Assembly (NCBI RefSeq): GCF_900105455.1
Contig: NZ_FNSF01000008.1
Coordinates: 1-64,000 of the forward strand
DNA: 64,000 nt
Source of the DNA: Tenacibaculum sp. MAR_2009_124
GTDB lineage: Bacteria; Bacteroidota; Bacteroidia; Flavobacteriales; Flavobacteriaceae
Direction: 5' to 3'
This document shows, one piece after another, positions 40,046 to 48,381 of this stretch (within the stretch, counting starts at the first letter, position 1; every line of letters begins with the position of its first letter). Below the pieces are notes generated by a model. It saw nothing but the letters and a program-made list of their open reading frames with translations, was not told the DNA's origin and made no database searches. Made by a program: the position numbers and the translations under genes.

Positions 40046-41039
40046 TTGTAGGTAGTTTTCTTGGTTTATATTTGGCGGCAACGTTGGTGATTGCCTGTAT
40101 ATGTTCAGGTGTTGTTCCACAACACCCTCCTATAATATTGATTAAATTCTTTTTTAAGTATTCTTCAATTTGTTCGGCAGTTTCATTTGGTGTTTCATCA
40201 TACTCACCAAAAGCATTTGGCAAACCAGCATTTGGATGTGCTGAAATTGCAAACTCAGTTCTCGGAGCAATTGCCTCTAAGTGTGGTTGTAAAAGATTGG
40301 CTCCTAAAGCGCAGTTAAATCCAACAGATAATAGTGGAATATGCGAAATAGAAATTAAGAATGCTTCTGCTGTTTGCCCAGACAACGTTCGTCCAGAAGC
40401 ATCAGTTATAGTTCCTGAAACCATCACGGGAATTTCAATTTTTCTTTCCTCTTTAATTTCTTCAATAGCAAACAAGGCTGCTTTTGCATTTAAGGTATCA
40501 AAAACAGTTTCTACTAATAAAAGATCAGAACCTCCATCTAACAAGGCTTCGGCTTGTTGTTTATACGCTATACGAAGTTCATCAAAAGTTACGGCTCTAT
40601 ACCCTGGATCGTTTACATCAGGAGACATACTTGCCGTTCTATTGGTCGGGCCAATTGATCCTGCCACAAATCTTGGTTTGTGCGGTTCTTTTGCTGTAAA
40701 CTCATCCGCTGCTTCTTTTGCAAGTCTCGCCGATTCATAATTTAGTTCATATACCAAATCTTCCATCTGGTAATCAGCCATGGCAATAGTAGTACCTGAA
40801 AAGGTATTTGTTTCAACGATATCTGCACCAGCGGCAAAGTATTTTTTATGTACTTCTTTTACCGCTTCTGGTTGTGTTATTGATAACAAATCGTTGTTTC
40901 CTTTTAAAGGTGTTGCATAGTCTTTAAAACGTTCGCCACGAAAATCTTTTTCCGTAAATTTATAGCGTTGTAACATGGTTCCCATAGCACCATCCAACAC
41001 TAAAATTCTTTTTTGTATTTCTTTAAAAATATTTGACAT
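40029..41039 (-). CDS. metH: Methionine synthase, homocysteine-binding part
   Basis: 336 residues, the homocysteine S-methyltransferase module: ILVLDGAMGTMLQRYKF at the start, VETNTFSGTTIAM, and the zinc ligands in SVGFNCALGA (about residue 245) and IIGGCCGTTPEHI (about 312-313). In most bacteria it is the N-terminal third of MetH; here it is a separate protein, as is common in Flavobacteriia. First gene behind the SAM-I riboswitch. Confidence 0.95.
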   Translation of the reverse strand: MSNIFKEIQKRILVLDGAMGTMLQRYKFTEKDFRGERFKDYATPLKGNNDLLSITQPEAVKEVHKKYFAAGADIVETNTFSGTTIAMADYQMEDLVYELNYESARLAKEAADEFTAKEPHKPRFVAGSIGPTNRTASMSPDVNDPGYRAVTFDELRIAYKQQAEALLDGGSDLLLVETVFDTLNAKAALFAIEEIKEERKIEIPVMVSGTITDASGRTLSGQTAEAFLISISHIPLLSVGFNCALGANLLQPHLEAIAPRTEFAISAHPNAGLPNAFGEYDETPNETAEQIEEYLKKNLINIIGGCCGTTPEHIQAITNVAAKYKPRKLPTNEKND

Positions 41040-41051
41040 TCCTGATTTTTT

Positions 41052-41198
41052 AAAGTTGTGTTATCAGGAAAAGAGAAAAGTATTTTTCTTTTCGTTATCT
41101 CTCTGTTCTTCACAGTAGAATGTAGCACCTTCTTTGATTTTCAAAGGGTTGCCAAGGTTTCAACGGATCTATTCCCTCCACCTTTCATGATAACACAA
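41052..41198 (-). promoter_or_regulatory. SAM-I (S-box) riboswitch of the metH-metF operon
   Basis: On the minus strand the 5'UTR shows the S-box core: GTTATC closing strand, AGGTGGAGGGAA, ATCCGTTGAAACCTTGGCAA, a hairpin CTTTGA/TCAAAG, GGTGCTACATTCTACT and GATAAC (aptamer about 41094-41194). The 5' part of P1, TTGTGTTATCA on the minus strand (41188-41198), can pair either within the aptamer or with a perfect 11-base complement TGATAACACAA (41056-41066) that ends 16 bases before the metH start. SAM binding would favour one helix over the other and so control translation or elongation. No separate T-rich terminator is visible. Confidence 0.9.
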
Positions 41199-42198
41199 GT
41201 TAAGCTTATGAACTCGCGTGCAAATAAACGAATTATTTTTTATTTAACCCTATGTTTTTAGTGGATTTTTAGACGTTCAATCATGAATTTTAACAATTCT
41301 ATATTGAATGTTACTATTTTAGTTTTACGTGCTGAGTTTTGTCTCTCATAATTTTTACTATGAGGAGAAACCTCTAAAGATTACATACTATTATAATGTA
41401 ATTAAGTTTCTCAGCCACTTCCTTCTTAGAAACGACTGAATCGATATTGAGTTATATAAAGCAAAGCGGAATATTATATATGGTTATTCGTTTTTAAATA
41501 ATTTACCTTAAAAATAAGGAGTTACATAATACCACATAAAAATTGGCATGTTTTCTAGCTTAGCGGTGTAGCTAAAAAGAAATACTAAAAGATTAAGTAA
41601 ACACTGCTAACCTCGGGAGATTTAAATAGACTTCAATATCTCTTCTCTAATTGTAAAGTTTGTTCACTTTTAGAGTCTGCACCAAGAAAAAACAATCCCA
41701 ATAACAAGACCTAAAAGTTCCAGTTATCAGGTGAAATAAACTTGATAAAGATTATATTTGTCTGGATATAACCAGTTGTATTTAATATGCTCAGCCTTTT
41801 GGATACCGAATATTCATTTTGGGTTTGTTAAAATTTCTTTCTAAGGGCAATTTTTAAAATACTAAGGAAAGAGACTTTAATGAAGTTTCGTCTCAAACTG
41901 TACGATTGACATCGTTGAGAGTTTCACTATCAAAACGTTGGTAACGTAAAACAGTTTGACGAAGTTATCGGAAAAATTTGACATTGTCAAGTTTCATTTA
42001 AGGTAACTTACTGTATTATAAATAATTGCTACAATATTAGTTAAATTTTAAGGGACCTTTTTTTATAACAGAACCTTATCAGTCAGTGGTTGATAAAGTT
42101 TATAATAAAAAAATAAAATGAAAATTGGAAAGGTTTTAAAGTAGCGACTGACAGACTACGTATTTTATAAATTGTATATTTACTATTGTATAAAATAC
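41199..42198. other. Gene-free stretch between the methionine operon and the cassette array
   Basis: No supported gene in about 1 kb. It may be a decayed first cassette: a GTTTTTA at 41487 could be the start core whose complement TAAAAAC stands at 42199-42205, but this is weak. The metH promoter should lie near 41200-41260. Confidence 0.35.
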
Positions 42199-42255
42199 TA
42201 AAAACAACACCCCATATACGCCATTAAAACGGCGCATATAGGATACGTTAGGTGC
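42199..42255 (+). other. attC-like site 0 (start of cassette 1)
   Basis: A 57-base site with outer AAC (42206-42208) and GTTAGGTGC (42247-42255), and a stem ATATACGCC/GGCGCATAT (42215-42223 and 42231-42239) round a short loop. The mismatches in the arms are A/C on the top strand, so the bottom strand folds better. AC beside GTT would be extrahelical. This is the length of a classical attC. Confidence 0.6.
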
Positions 42256-42378
42256 AAGCTGAAAAATCCACCGCCTATTTTAGCACTTTCGGTTTTGCCA
42301 ATACATAACTCCAACGCACTAAAAACCAAAAGAGCTAAAATTCCCCAACGCTTTTAACAATATTCTGAAAAAATTAAT

Positions 42379-42401
42379 TAAATTTGACCTAAATAAGTCA
42401 A
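42379..42401 (+). promoter_or_regulatory. Promoter and palindromic operator of the restriction-modification genes
   Basis: -7 box TAAATTTG (42379-42386) overlaps an inverted repeat TTGAC-N8-GTCAA (42384-42401), 17 bases before the regulator ATG. The position fits autoregulation by the first gene product, as for controller proteins of restriction-modification systems. Confidence 0.45.
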
Positions 42402-42417
42402 GTCTAAAATTGGTAAA

Positions 42418-42723
42418 ATGACACTCGGACAAAAAATTAAAGAACTTCGTGAAAGTTCTGGAATGTTTCAAAGGGAATTAGCTTCAAAACTTGAAATTGG
42501 AGATGGATTCTTGAGTAAAGTTGAGAGCAATCAAAAAACTTTAAAAAGAGAACATCTTTTAACAGTCAGCAAAATATTTAATTACCCTTTTTCGGAATTA
42601 AATGCTTTGTGGATTGGAACTAAGCTATATGAAATAGTTAAAGACGAACAGGAAGGGTTTAATGCTTTGAAAGTAGCAGAACAACAATTATCATACGAAA
42701 AAACAGAAAATGCCAGAAACTAA
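42418..42723 (+). CDS. XRE-type helix-turn-helix regulator (possible controller protein)
   Basis: 101 residues. An XRE/Cro helix-turn-helix fills residues 1-65 (LGQKIKELRESSGMFQRELA, then GDGFLSKVESNQKTLKREHL), followed by a charged tail. It overlaps the methyltransferase gene by 14 bases. In restriction-modification systems such proteins delay nuclease expression until the host DNA is methylated. A palindrome overlaps the -7 box just upstream. First gene of cassette 1. Confidence 0.88.
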   Translation: MTLGQKIKELRESSGMFQRELASKLEIGDGFLSKVESNQKTLKREHLLTVSKIFNYPFSELNALWIGTKLYEIVKDEQEGFNALKVAEQQLSYEKTENARN

Positions 42724-43942
42724 AGAATATATAGTAAAAGATGAAACTTCTACTATTGTAGAGGATGGACAAATCAATATTTACGGAGAAGAAGAACCAG
42801 ATATTATCAAAAAAAGTATTTGGGACACTTCCATTAAAGTAGAAGAAAACGGATATTACTGGAACAAAGAACCAATATTCAAAAAAGGAACTAATACTGA
42901 TACAGAAAAACCTATTGTTGCGGAATTATTCTGTGGATGTGGTGGAACTTCTTTAGGCTTTGAAATGGCAGGCTTTGAAACTATTCTTGGCTGTGACATC
43001 CACACACCATCTATTCAGACATTTCAAGCAAATCATCCAAATTCATCAACAATAACAGGAGATGTAAAAAAAGTGAATCCAGAAGTAATAAAAGAATTAC
43101 TAAATGGGAGACAACTTGATGTTCTTATTGGAGGTATTCCTTGTCAAGGTTTTTCACTAAATAACAGAAAAAGACACGAGAATGACGACAGAAATTTTAT
43201 GTACAAAGAATTCGCTCGTTTCGTTGAAGTTTTACAACCTAAAGTTGTTGTTCTTGAAAACGTTTCTGGAATGAAAAGTACAGGTAATTTTGTGTCTGAC
43301 ATTGAAACTCATCTTAGTGAAATTGGGCATATGACAGTTAAAAGCAAACTGCTTTATGCTCCAGATTATGGAGTTCCGCAAACAAGAACAAGACTTGTAT
43401 TTGTTGGCATTAGAAATAAGGAATTTGATTTTAATGACATAATCAAAACACACGGACCAGAGGCTGAAAAAAGTTATGTAACAATAAAAGATGCGATAGG
43501 CGATTTACCTTCTTTAAAAACTAAAGAAACTAAAGTTAAATATCAAAAAAAACCTTTTAGCCCTTTTCAAGAGTTAATGCGTTTAAATACAAATGGTAGC
43601 GTAACAGGTCATACTGCTCCTAATCATCCCTTAGCTACAATTGAAAAAATTAAAAACACTAAACCAGGAGAACCTATGTACCAAAAGTTTAAACAACGAA
43701 TACGTTTAGCTTGGGACATTTTAAGTCCGACACAAGTATCTGGCGGAATTAGACCTCAGTTTCAACTTGGACACCCTAAAGACAACCGTGGTTTAACAAT
43801 CAGAGAAAGATGTAGAATACAAAGTTTTCCAGATGACTTTATTGTAAAAGGCGGAACAGTTCAAGCCCGCGTACAAACAGGTAATGCAGTTCCTCCACTT
43901 TTGGCAAAGGCTGTAGCATTAGCAATAAAAAAACATTTATAA
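42710..43942 (+). CDS. DNA (cytosine-5) methyltransferase
   Basis: 410 residues with the conserved C5-methyltransferase motifs: I (AELFCGCGGTSLGFEMAGFE, about residue 70), IV with the catalytic Cys in GGIPCQGFSLN (about 145), VI (VVVLENVSG), VIII (QTRTRLVFVGI) and X near the C-terminus (GNAVPPLLAKAVA). The first 60 residues are an extra N-terminal segment. It methylates cytosine at the system's recognition site to protect host DNA; the site cannot be read from the sequence. The next gene starts directly after its stop. Confidence 0.94.
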   Translation: MPETKEYIVKDETSTIVEDGQINIYGEEEPDIIKKSIWDTSIKVEENGYYWNKEPIFKKGTNTDTEKPIVAELFCGCGGTSLGFEMAGFETILGCDIHTPSIQTFQANHPNSSTITGDVKKVNPEVIKELLNGRQLDVLIGGIPCQGFSLNNRKRHENDDRNFMYKEFARFVEVLQPKVVVLENVSGMKSTGNFVSDIETHLSEIGHMTVKSKLLYAPDYGVPQTRTRLVFVGIRNKEFDFNDIIKTHGPEAEKSYVTIKDAIGDLPSLKTKETKVKYQKKPFSPFQELMRLNTNGSVTGHTAPNHPLATIEKIKNTKPGEPMYQKFKQRIRLAWDILSPTQVSGGIRPQFQLGHPKDNRGLTIRERCRIQSFPDDFIVKGGTVQARVQTGNAVPPLLAKAVALAIKKHL

Positions 43943-45193
43943 ATGAATTACAGAATATGGCACAGTTCAGAAAGTTTTGCTGATTTTATAATTGACAATA
44001 CAATTTTAACAGCTAGAAATACCACCAAATCAATTTTACCAGACAGTGATGCTAGTAAACCCAAACAATTTCATAAGGTACCTGACCATTTAAAGAAAAT
44101 TTTATATTTAGATGCACCTGATATTATTATAGAGTTTGACAATGAACCAATATTAGCAATTGAAGAAAGTAGAGAAGCTGGAACTGGACATAACGCTTTT
44201 CAGCGTTTTTCACGACTAGCAGCAGCAGTTGAAAATGGTGTTCCTACTTTTTATGTTTATCCTGAAGCAACAATAATATCTAGACAAAACAGTAATCCAA
44301 GATGGGATAAAATCAACCCTCTAATTTTTAAAGCTCTAGATGATGTAATGGATATTTATAATAAACCTGTTTTACTTTATTATTACCCTACAGATTATAG
44401 AACACATACCACTACTCCGCAAATTTCTACAAACTTTATAAATAACAATAAAGGACGAAGAATGGAAACTAATATGAACTATGCTGGTTGTCCTGAAATA
44501 CAAGACACACAAATGCAAGAAATGTTCACGCATATAAACCTTCTAGTTAACGAAGTTGAACAAAATGGAATTCAAGCAGTTCAACAATTTATTAGAAAAA
44601 GAGAGATTAGAAATAAAAGAGATTGGATGCGAACTGAGTATACCAATAAAAACGGAAGTTTAGATGCATCTCCTTTAACTTCATCAATAGAGTTACCAAC
44701 ACAATATTTAATTAATTTTCTTTCATCTTATAACAATGGAAATTATGATATAAACGACTCAGAATTATTAAATTCAAGAGCAACAACTTTATTTTATTAT
44801 ACTGGTTCTAAATGGAGACCTCAAGGAGACCCTTTTACTGGATGTTTAGCCGCTATAGATTATATCAAATGTCGAATTGGTCAAACATTTGAAGACAGAG
44901 ATGTTAATTTAGTAATGGTTTGGGGTTCTATGAATATAGACCATCAAAATCAAACATTTACTGTTGACAGTACTAATTGTTCAGTAGATGATTTTGCAAA
45001 ACAAGCAGAAACAGGAGAAAAAAGAAGCTTATTATTAAAAGGCTATCACAATATATCCAATGAAGAAATCCCTAGATATTATATGCACGCTAGATATGGT
45101 TCTACTTATAGTAAACCAAAACCTATAAGGATATTCTCTTATTTTGCAGACGCAATTTTATTTACTGATGGTTCACTTTGGAGAGATGCATAA
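43943..45193 (+). CDS. Probable restriction endonuclease of the cassette R-M system
   Basis: 416 residues, no signal peptide. An early segment LDAPDIIIEFDNEPILAIEES (about residues 50-72) fits a PD-(D/E)XK nuclease core with D, then E-x-S in place of the usual ExK; GHNAFQRFSRLAAAVENGVP follows. The rest is not recognised. The gene starts with no gap after the methyltransferase stop codon and is followed 3 bases later by a second small PD-(D/E)XK-like gene, so the two may form a heteromeric endonuclease. Family assignment rests on the context and the motif. Confidence 0.65.
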   Translation: MNYRIWHSSESFADFIIDNTILTARNTTKSILPDSDASKPKQFHKVPDHLKKILYLDAPDIIIEFDNEPILAIEESREAGTGHNAFQRFSRLAAAVENGVPTFYVYPEATIISRQNSNPRWDKINPLIFKALDDVMDIYNKPVLLYYYPTDYRTHTTTPQISTNFINNNKGRRMETNMNYAGCPEIQDTQMQEMFTHINLLVNEVEQNGIQAVQQFIRKREIRNKRDWMRTEYTNKNGSLDASPLTSSIELPTQYLINFLSSYNNGNYDINDSELLNSRATTLFYYTGSKWRPQGDPFTGCLAAIDYIKCRIGQTFEDRDVNLVMVWGSMNIDHQNQTFTVDSTNCSVDDFAKQAETGEKRSLLLKGYHNISNEEIPRYYMHARYGSTYSKPKPIRIFSYFADAILFTDGSLWRDA

Positions 45194-45196
45194 ATT

Positions 45197-45655
45197 ATGA
45201 GAGAAGAAAACGTCACTAAGAATATTTTAAAATGGCTACAAAATAACAAATGGGAAATAGTATGTTTTGATTTCCCACAAAGTGGAACGGGAGTTTTACT
45301 TCATTTGAACAATACCAATAGAACTGAAAAAAATAAAGGAGGAATAATTCCAGATATAATTGCTGTTAGAAATGGAATTGCAGTATTTTTTGAGAATAAA
45401 GACAGATTTTACCAACCAGACTTTGATAAATTAGTTGAAATAAAAACAAAATTAAATTATTCAGATTCACTTGAGTTATTATTATCAGATTATAATATTA
45501 GCTCAATATTTTACGGAATAGGAGTTTCTGACATAAAAAAAGAAGTTGATAAATGTAAACTCGAAATAAATGAAATTGATTTTTTAATAAGTACAAACAA
45601 AAAGAAAGAAGTCATAATTCATTATGATAGCAATACAATATTTTCCAACGCTTAA
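45197..45655 (+). CDS. Small PD-(D/E)XK-like nuclease subunit or VRR-type nuclease
   Basis: 152 residues. The core GGIIPDIIAVRNGIAVFFEN followed by KD has PD, an 11-residue gap and E-N-K, the pattern of PD-(D/E)XK nucleases. The N-terminus (ENVTKNILKWLQNNKWEIVC) looks like a wHTH or packing helix. It starts 3 bases after the larger putative nuclease. It could be its second catalytic subunit (as in two-subunit type II enzymes), or an independent nicking component. No Vsr motif was recognised. Last gene of cassette 1. Confidence 0.6.
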   Translation: MREENVTKNILKWLQNNKWEIVCFDFPQSGTGVLLHLNNTNRTEKNKGGIIPDIIAVRNGIAVFFENKDRFYQPDFDKLVEIKTKLNYSDSLELLLSDYNISSIFYGIGVSDIKKEVDKCKLEINEIDFLISTNKKKEVIIHYDSNTIFSNA

Positions 45656-45768
45656 AGCCATACACATTGCCAAGTCGCTCAAAAGCCAACCGCCCAAGCC
45701 AAAACTTGTCAAAGAGTATGTCTTTTGCCAACGCTAGCAAGTTTGTGGAAAGAAAAGCCAGCACCTAA
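45656..45768 (+). other. 3' tail of cassette 1 with left core of attC-like site 1
   Basis: 105 non-coding bases end in GCACCTAA (45761-45768), the complement of the cassette start GTTAGGTGC. The rest of this attC-like site resumes at 48164 after the inserted IS91-like element. Confidence 0.6.
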
Positions 45769-45769
45769 T

Positions 45770-45815
45770 AACTAAGCATATGGCGTGCCGATAGGCTAAC
45801 GCTATATGCCCTGTT
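45770..45815 (+). other. attC-like hairpin at the transposase-distal end of IS91-like copy A
   Basis: AAC (45770-45772), stem GCATATGGCGT (45776-45786) with ACGCTATATGC (45799-45809) and one G-T pair, then GTT (45813-45815). The AAC-stem-GTT layout and the CATAT-CGC arms resemble attC-like site 0. It lies one base inside the element, so it may be the replication origin or end signal of the IS91-like transposase. The same hairpin is in copy B at 49125-49170. Confidence 0.5.
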
Positions 45816-46028
45816 GACTGATCCGTATTCCATAAGGGGGAAAACGATCAATTCAGTTTAATTTTAGTAATTTGTTTAGTGGTTTTTCAGCGATTATTCT
45901 CTTGGTTTTCGGATTTCATAGCCTTGATTTTTATTTTCAGCACTTATTATTCTTTTTGTAATCGCTTTTTTAGGTAAAAATCTCAGATCTAAGCATTAGT
46001 GGTCCAGTCCTCTTTTTTGAAGATAATT

Positions 46029-47177
46029 TTATAATATGTGTTTTTTAACTTTACTAATAACCAGTTCTTTATAGTTTTTAGGAGGGCCTCTACTATCAAA
46101 AATTATTAATGTGACTAGACCTGGCTTTTTACAAATCGGGCAACAGCGATGTACACTTTTCTCTTTCGTAATAATAACATCAATACAGTCTTTCTCTTTA
46201 TCTGCTAATAGCATTTGTAAACGAGGTAATTTTTCTTTTTTCCAACTGCTACTTAAAATACCATAATGCCTAATTCTAGTAAATCCTTTAGGTAAAATAT
46301 GTTGTTGAAAACGACGTATAAACTCTTTGGTTTTTAAAGTTAAATTACTTACTTGACCACCTTTCTTGTAGTTCTTAACACGAAAAGTAACGGTGCCTTT
46401 TTGTTTATCAATAGCCTGTATTCGATGATTACTAATAGCTATCTTATGTGTGTATCTTCCTAGATATTCTAGTACGTTTTTTGGGTTACCAAAAGGAGGT
46501 TTTGCATAGATAACCCATTTGTGTTTAAATAATTTGTCATAGAGTGATTGTGGTAAGTTTGGAATTGTTTTTCTTAATTCAGCAACAAAAACACCTCTAA
46601 ACTTTACACTTAAGGCCTTTATACTGAATAAGAAATCATCCTTGTTTTTCCCTTCTTTCCAATACCCTGCCTTTGTTATTCCTCCTTTAGGAACAATACA
46701 GTGTAAATGAGGATGTAAGCTTAAATTTTGTCCCCAAGTATGTAACACAGCAATCATTCCAATTTTAGCGCCTAGATCCTTGGGATTATTTCCAAAAGCA
46801 ACCAAGGTTTTCCAAGCACTATCAAACAGTATTTTATATAGCTCTTTCGGATATTGAAGTGCCACTGAGTTTAAATTATCGGGCAAGGTAAAAACGACAT
46901 GAAAATAAGGAACTGGCAATAACTCTCTAGATCTACCTTCAATCCATTGCTGTTGTTTATGACCTTGACAAGTAGGGCAATGTCTATTGCGACAAGAATT
47001 GAATTGTAGATGCAGTTTATCACATGATTTACACCAATCTAAATGTCCTCCTAGCGCTTTGGTACGGCATTTTCTTATCGCATGCAGCGTTCTTTCATGC
47101 CAACTACTTCTAGATAGTTCTTTTAAATGATTTTCTTCTAAATTCAACACTCCTGCTAACGTATGTTTTGCTAGCAT
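46029..47177 (-). CDS. IS91-family HUH transposase, copy A
   Basis: 382 residues. Zinc-binding region at residues about 49-70 (CKSC, then CRNRHCPTCQGHKQQQWIEG), HVVFTLPDNL, the HUH motif in LSLHPHLHCIVPKGG (about 157-171), and catalytic tyrosines in YLGRYTHKIAISNHR (about 240-254). A second cysteine set, RCCPICKKPG, lies near the C-terminus. It nicks and transfers one strand in rolling-circle transposition. The start codon overlaps the recombinase stop codon (TAATG), so the two are translationally coupled. The copy at 49384-50532 has the same protein sequence. Confidence 0.95.
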   Translation of the reverse strand: MLAKHTLAGVLNLEENHLKELSRSSWHERTLHAIRKCRTKALGGHLDWCKSCDKLHLQFNSCRNRHCPTCQGHKQQQWIEGRSRELLPVPYFHVVFTLPDNLNSVALQYPKELYKILFDSAWKTLVAFGNNPKDLGAKIGMIAVLHTWGQNLSLHPHLHCIVPKGGITKAGYWKEGKNKDDFLFSIKALSVKFRGVFVAELRKTIPNLPQSLYDKLFKHKWVIYAKPPFGNPKNVLEYLGRYTHKIAISNHRIQAIDKQKGTVTFRVKNYKKGGQVSNLTLKTKEFIRRFQQHILPKGFTRIRHYGILSSSWKKEKLPRLQMLLADKEKDCIDVIITKEKSVHRCCPICKKPGLVTLIIFDSRGPPKNYKELVISKVKKHIL

Positions 47178-48082
47178 TACTCTGTGTATAAGGTATCTAG
47201 TGGACTGTACTTTTTTGAACTCCCTGAGTTGGCGACATGTAAATAGATCATGGTGGTTTCTATATGAGCATGCCCTAGAAGTTCTTTTAAGCTAATAATA
47301 TTAACACCATCTTCTAGTAAGTGTGTTGCATAAGAATGACGTAGTGTATGCGCTGTAAATTTCTTTTTTGTATTCACTTTAGCCCGATTCTCTTTGAGTA
47401 TCCATTGAATCGCTCTGACTGTTATTGGCTGAGCAGCTCCGTCTTTAGTAACCTGACTGTTAAATAGATATTTTACAGGGTTTTCTGTTTTCAAATAACA
47501 TCTTAAACCTCTTATTAAAAGAGTACTTAAAGGAACATAACGATCTGTCTTACCTTTTTTTTTCTAATAAATACAGTTTTTCGATTAAAATCAACATCAG
47601 ATTGAAGCAACCCACATAGCTCATAACTCCGTAAACCACAACCGTACAACATACCTAAAATAAGGCGATGTTTAAGATACTTAGGTGCTTTTAATAATTC
47701 TCGAACTTCTTGTTTGTTAAGTACAATAGGTAAATCTTTTTGCTTTTTTATTTGAGGAAGCGCTATGCGCTTTTGCTCCATTCCCAGTACCTTATAAATA
47801 GCACGGAGTCCAAAAACGGTATGCTTAAAAAAACTTTCAGAGGGGGTTTTGTGAAGATTTTGACAATGAAAAAGATAATCATTGATTTGTTCATTATCTA
47901 AAGTTTCTGGGCTAACCTTAAAATGTAAGGTTATGTGGGCTAAACAGCGTAGATAATTATTTAATGTACTTGATGATTTACCGTTAATTGAAAAGCTTTT
48001 GGTTAATTTTTTAACGACAATAGAAAAATCAGGAACCTGCTCTAAAGAGGTTTCTAAAATTGTTTTACTTTTTTTTATACAT
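47177..48082 (-). CDS. Accessory tyrosine recombinase of IS91-like copy A, readable only with two frame slips
   Basis: XerD-like integrase in three pieces. ATG at 48082 is followed within six bases by a run of eight A (48069-48076); losing one A leads into the main N-terminal frame (ILETSLEQVPDF to VFGLRAIYKVLG). That frame ends at a run of nine A (47555-47563); gaining one A, or a -1 ribosomal slip, continues into RYVPLSTLLIRGLRCYL and MKTENPVKYLFNSQ. Catalytic residues lie on both sides: Arg in CGLRSYEL, HTLRHSYATHLLE, and GHAHIETTMIYLH with the Tyr. The two copies share both runs exactly. The enzyme may be made by programmed slippage, or it may be dead. Confidence 0.75.
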
Positions 48083-48163
48083 CTTATTTAATTTTGAATC
48101 ATAAATTTAACTATTTTTAAAACATTTCAAAAAAAGCTTCCGAGGTAACGAGGATTAGTTCAA

Positions 48164-48355
48164 CAATGTATAAAAAACATAGGGCGTTTGTGCTAAATCG
48201 AAAGGTCTGTGAGTATTAAGGAAGTACGCTAAATATAAAATTTGGCGTTTATAATAGAAAAGATAAAAGCAAAATATTTATATTTAGCTAAGTAATAAAT
48301 CGAAACGAAAGTGCTTATCACCTGCCCTACGTTTCTTATACTAAACGTTAGGCAC
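48164..48355 (+). other. attC-like site 1, right part (start of cassette 2)
   Basis: With the left core at 45761-45768 it forms one site of about 200 bases. Arms GTATAAAAAACATAGGGC (48168-48185) and GCCCTACGTTTCTTATAC (48324-48341) pair at 16 of 18 positions; both mismatches are A/C on top, G-T on the bottom strand, so the bottom strand pairs fully. It ends with GTTAGGCAC (48347-48355), the start core of cassette 2. Confidence 0.7.
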
Positions 48356-48381
48356 AATACGAAAAAACATCATTTTATAAT

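Larger units (their letters stand above)
45769..48163 (-). mobile_element. IS91-like element, copy A (2395 bp), inserted in attC-like site 1
   Basis: It is identical to the second copy at 49124-51518 as far as I compared them. The ends were set where the two copies stop matching: first base after GCACCTAA here and GTGCCTAA there, last base before CAATG here and CACCA there; up to two bases of AA can be placed at either end. It encodes, on the minus strand, an accessory tyrosine recombinase and an HUH transposase overlapping by one base. No target duplication is seen, as expected for rolling-circle IS91 elements. Removing it restores a perfect left core CCTAAC. Confidence 0.85.

Noticed and set aside
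40072..40740. 222-residue plus-strand frame opposite metH
   Set aside because: Antisense shadow of a strongly conserved gene; no family resemblance.
41640..41720. Possible structured RNA in the gene-free stretch before the array
   Set aside because: Only weak, short pairings; no promoter-terminator pair.
45769..48163. Reading the IS91-like element as an integron cassette of its own (start GTTGACTG near 45813, end AGTTCAAC near 48158)
   Set aside because: The two copies match exactly up to the point of insertion on both sides, and the flanking cores match the neighbouring cassettes, not the element. Insertion into an existing core explains the data with fewer steps.
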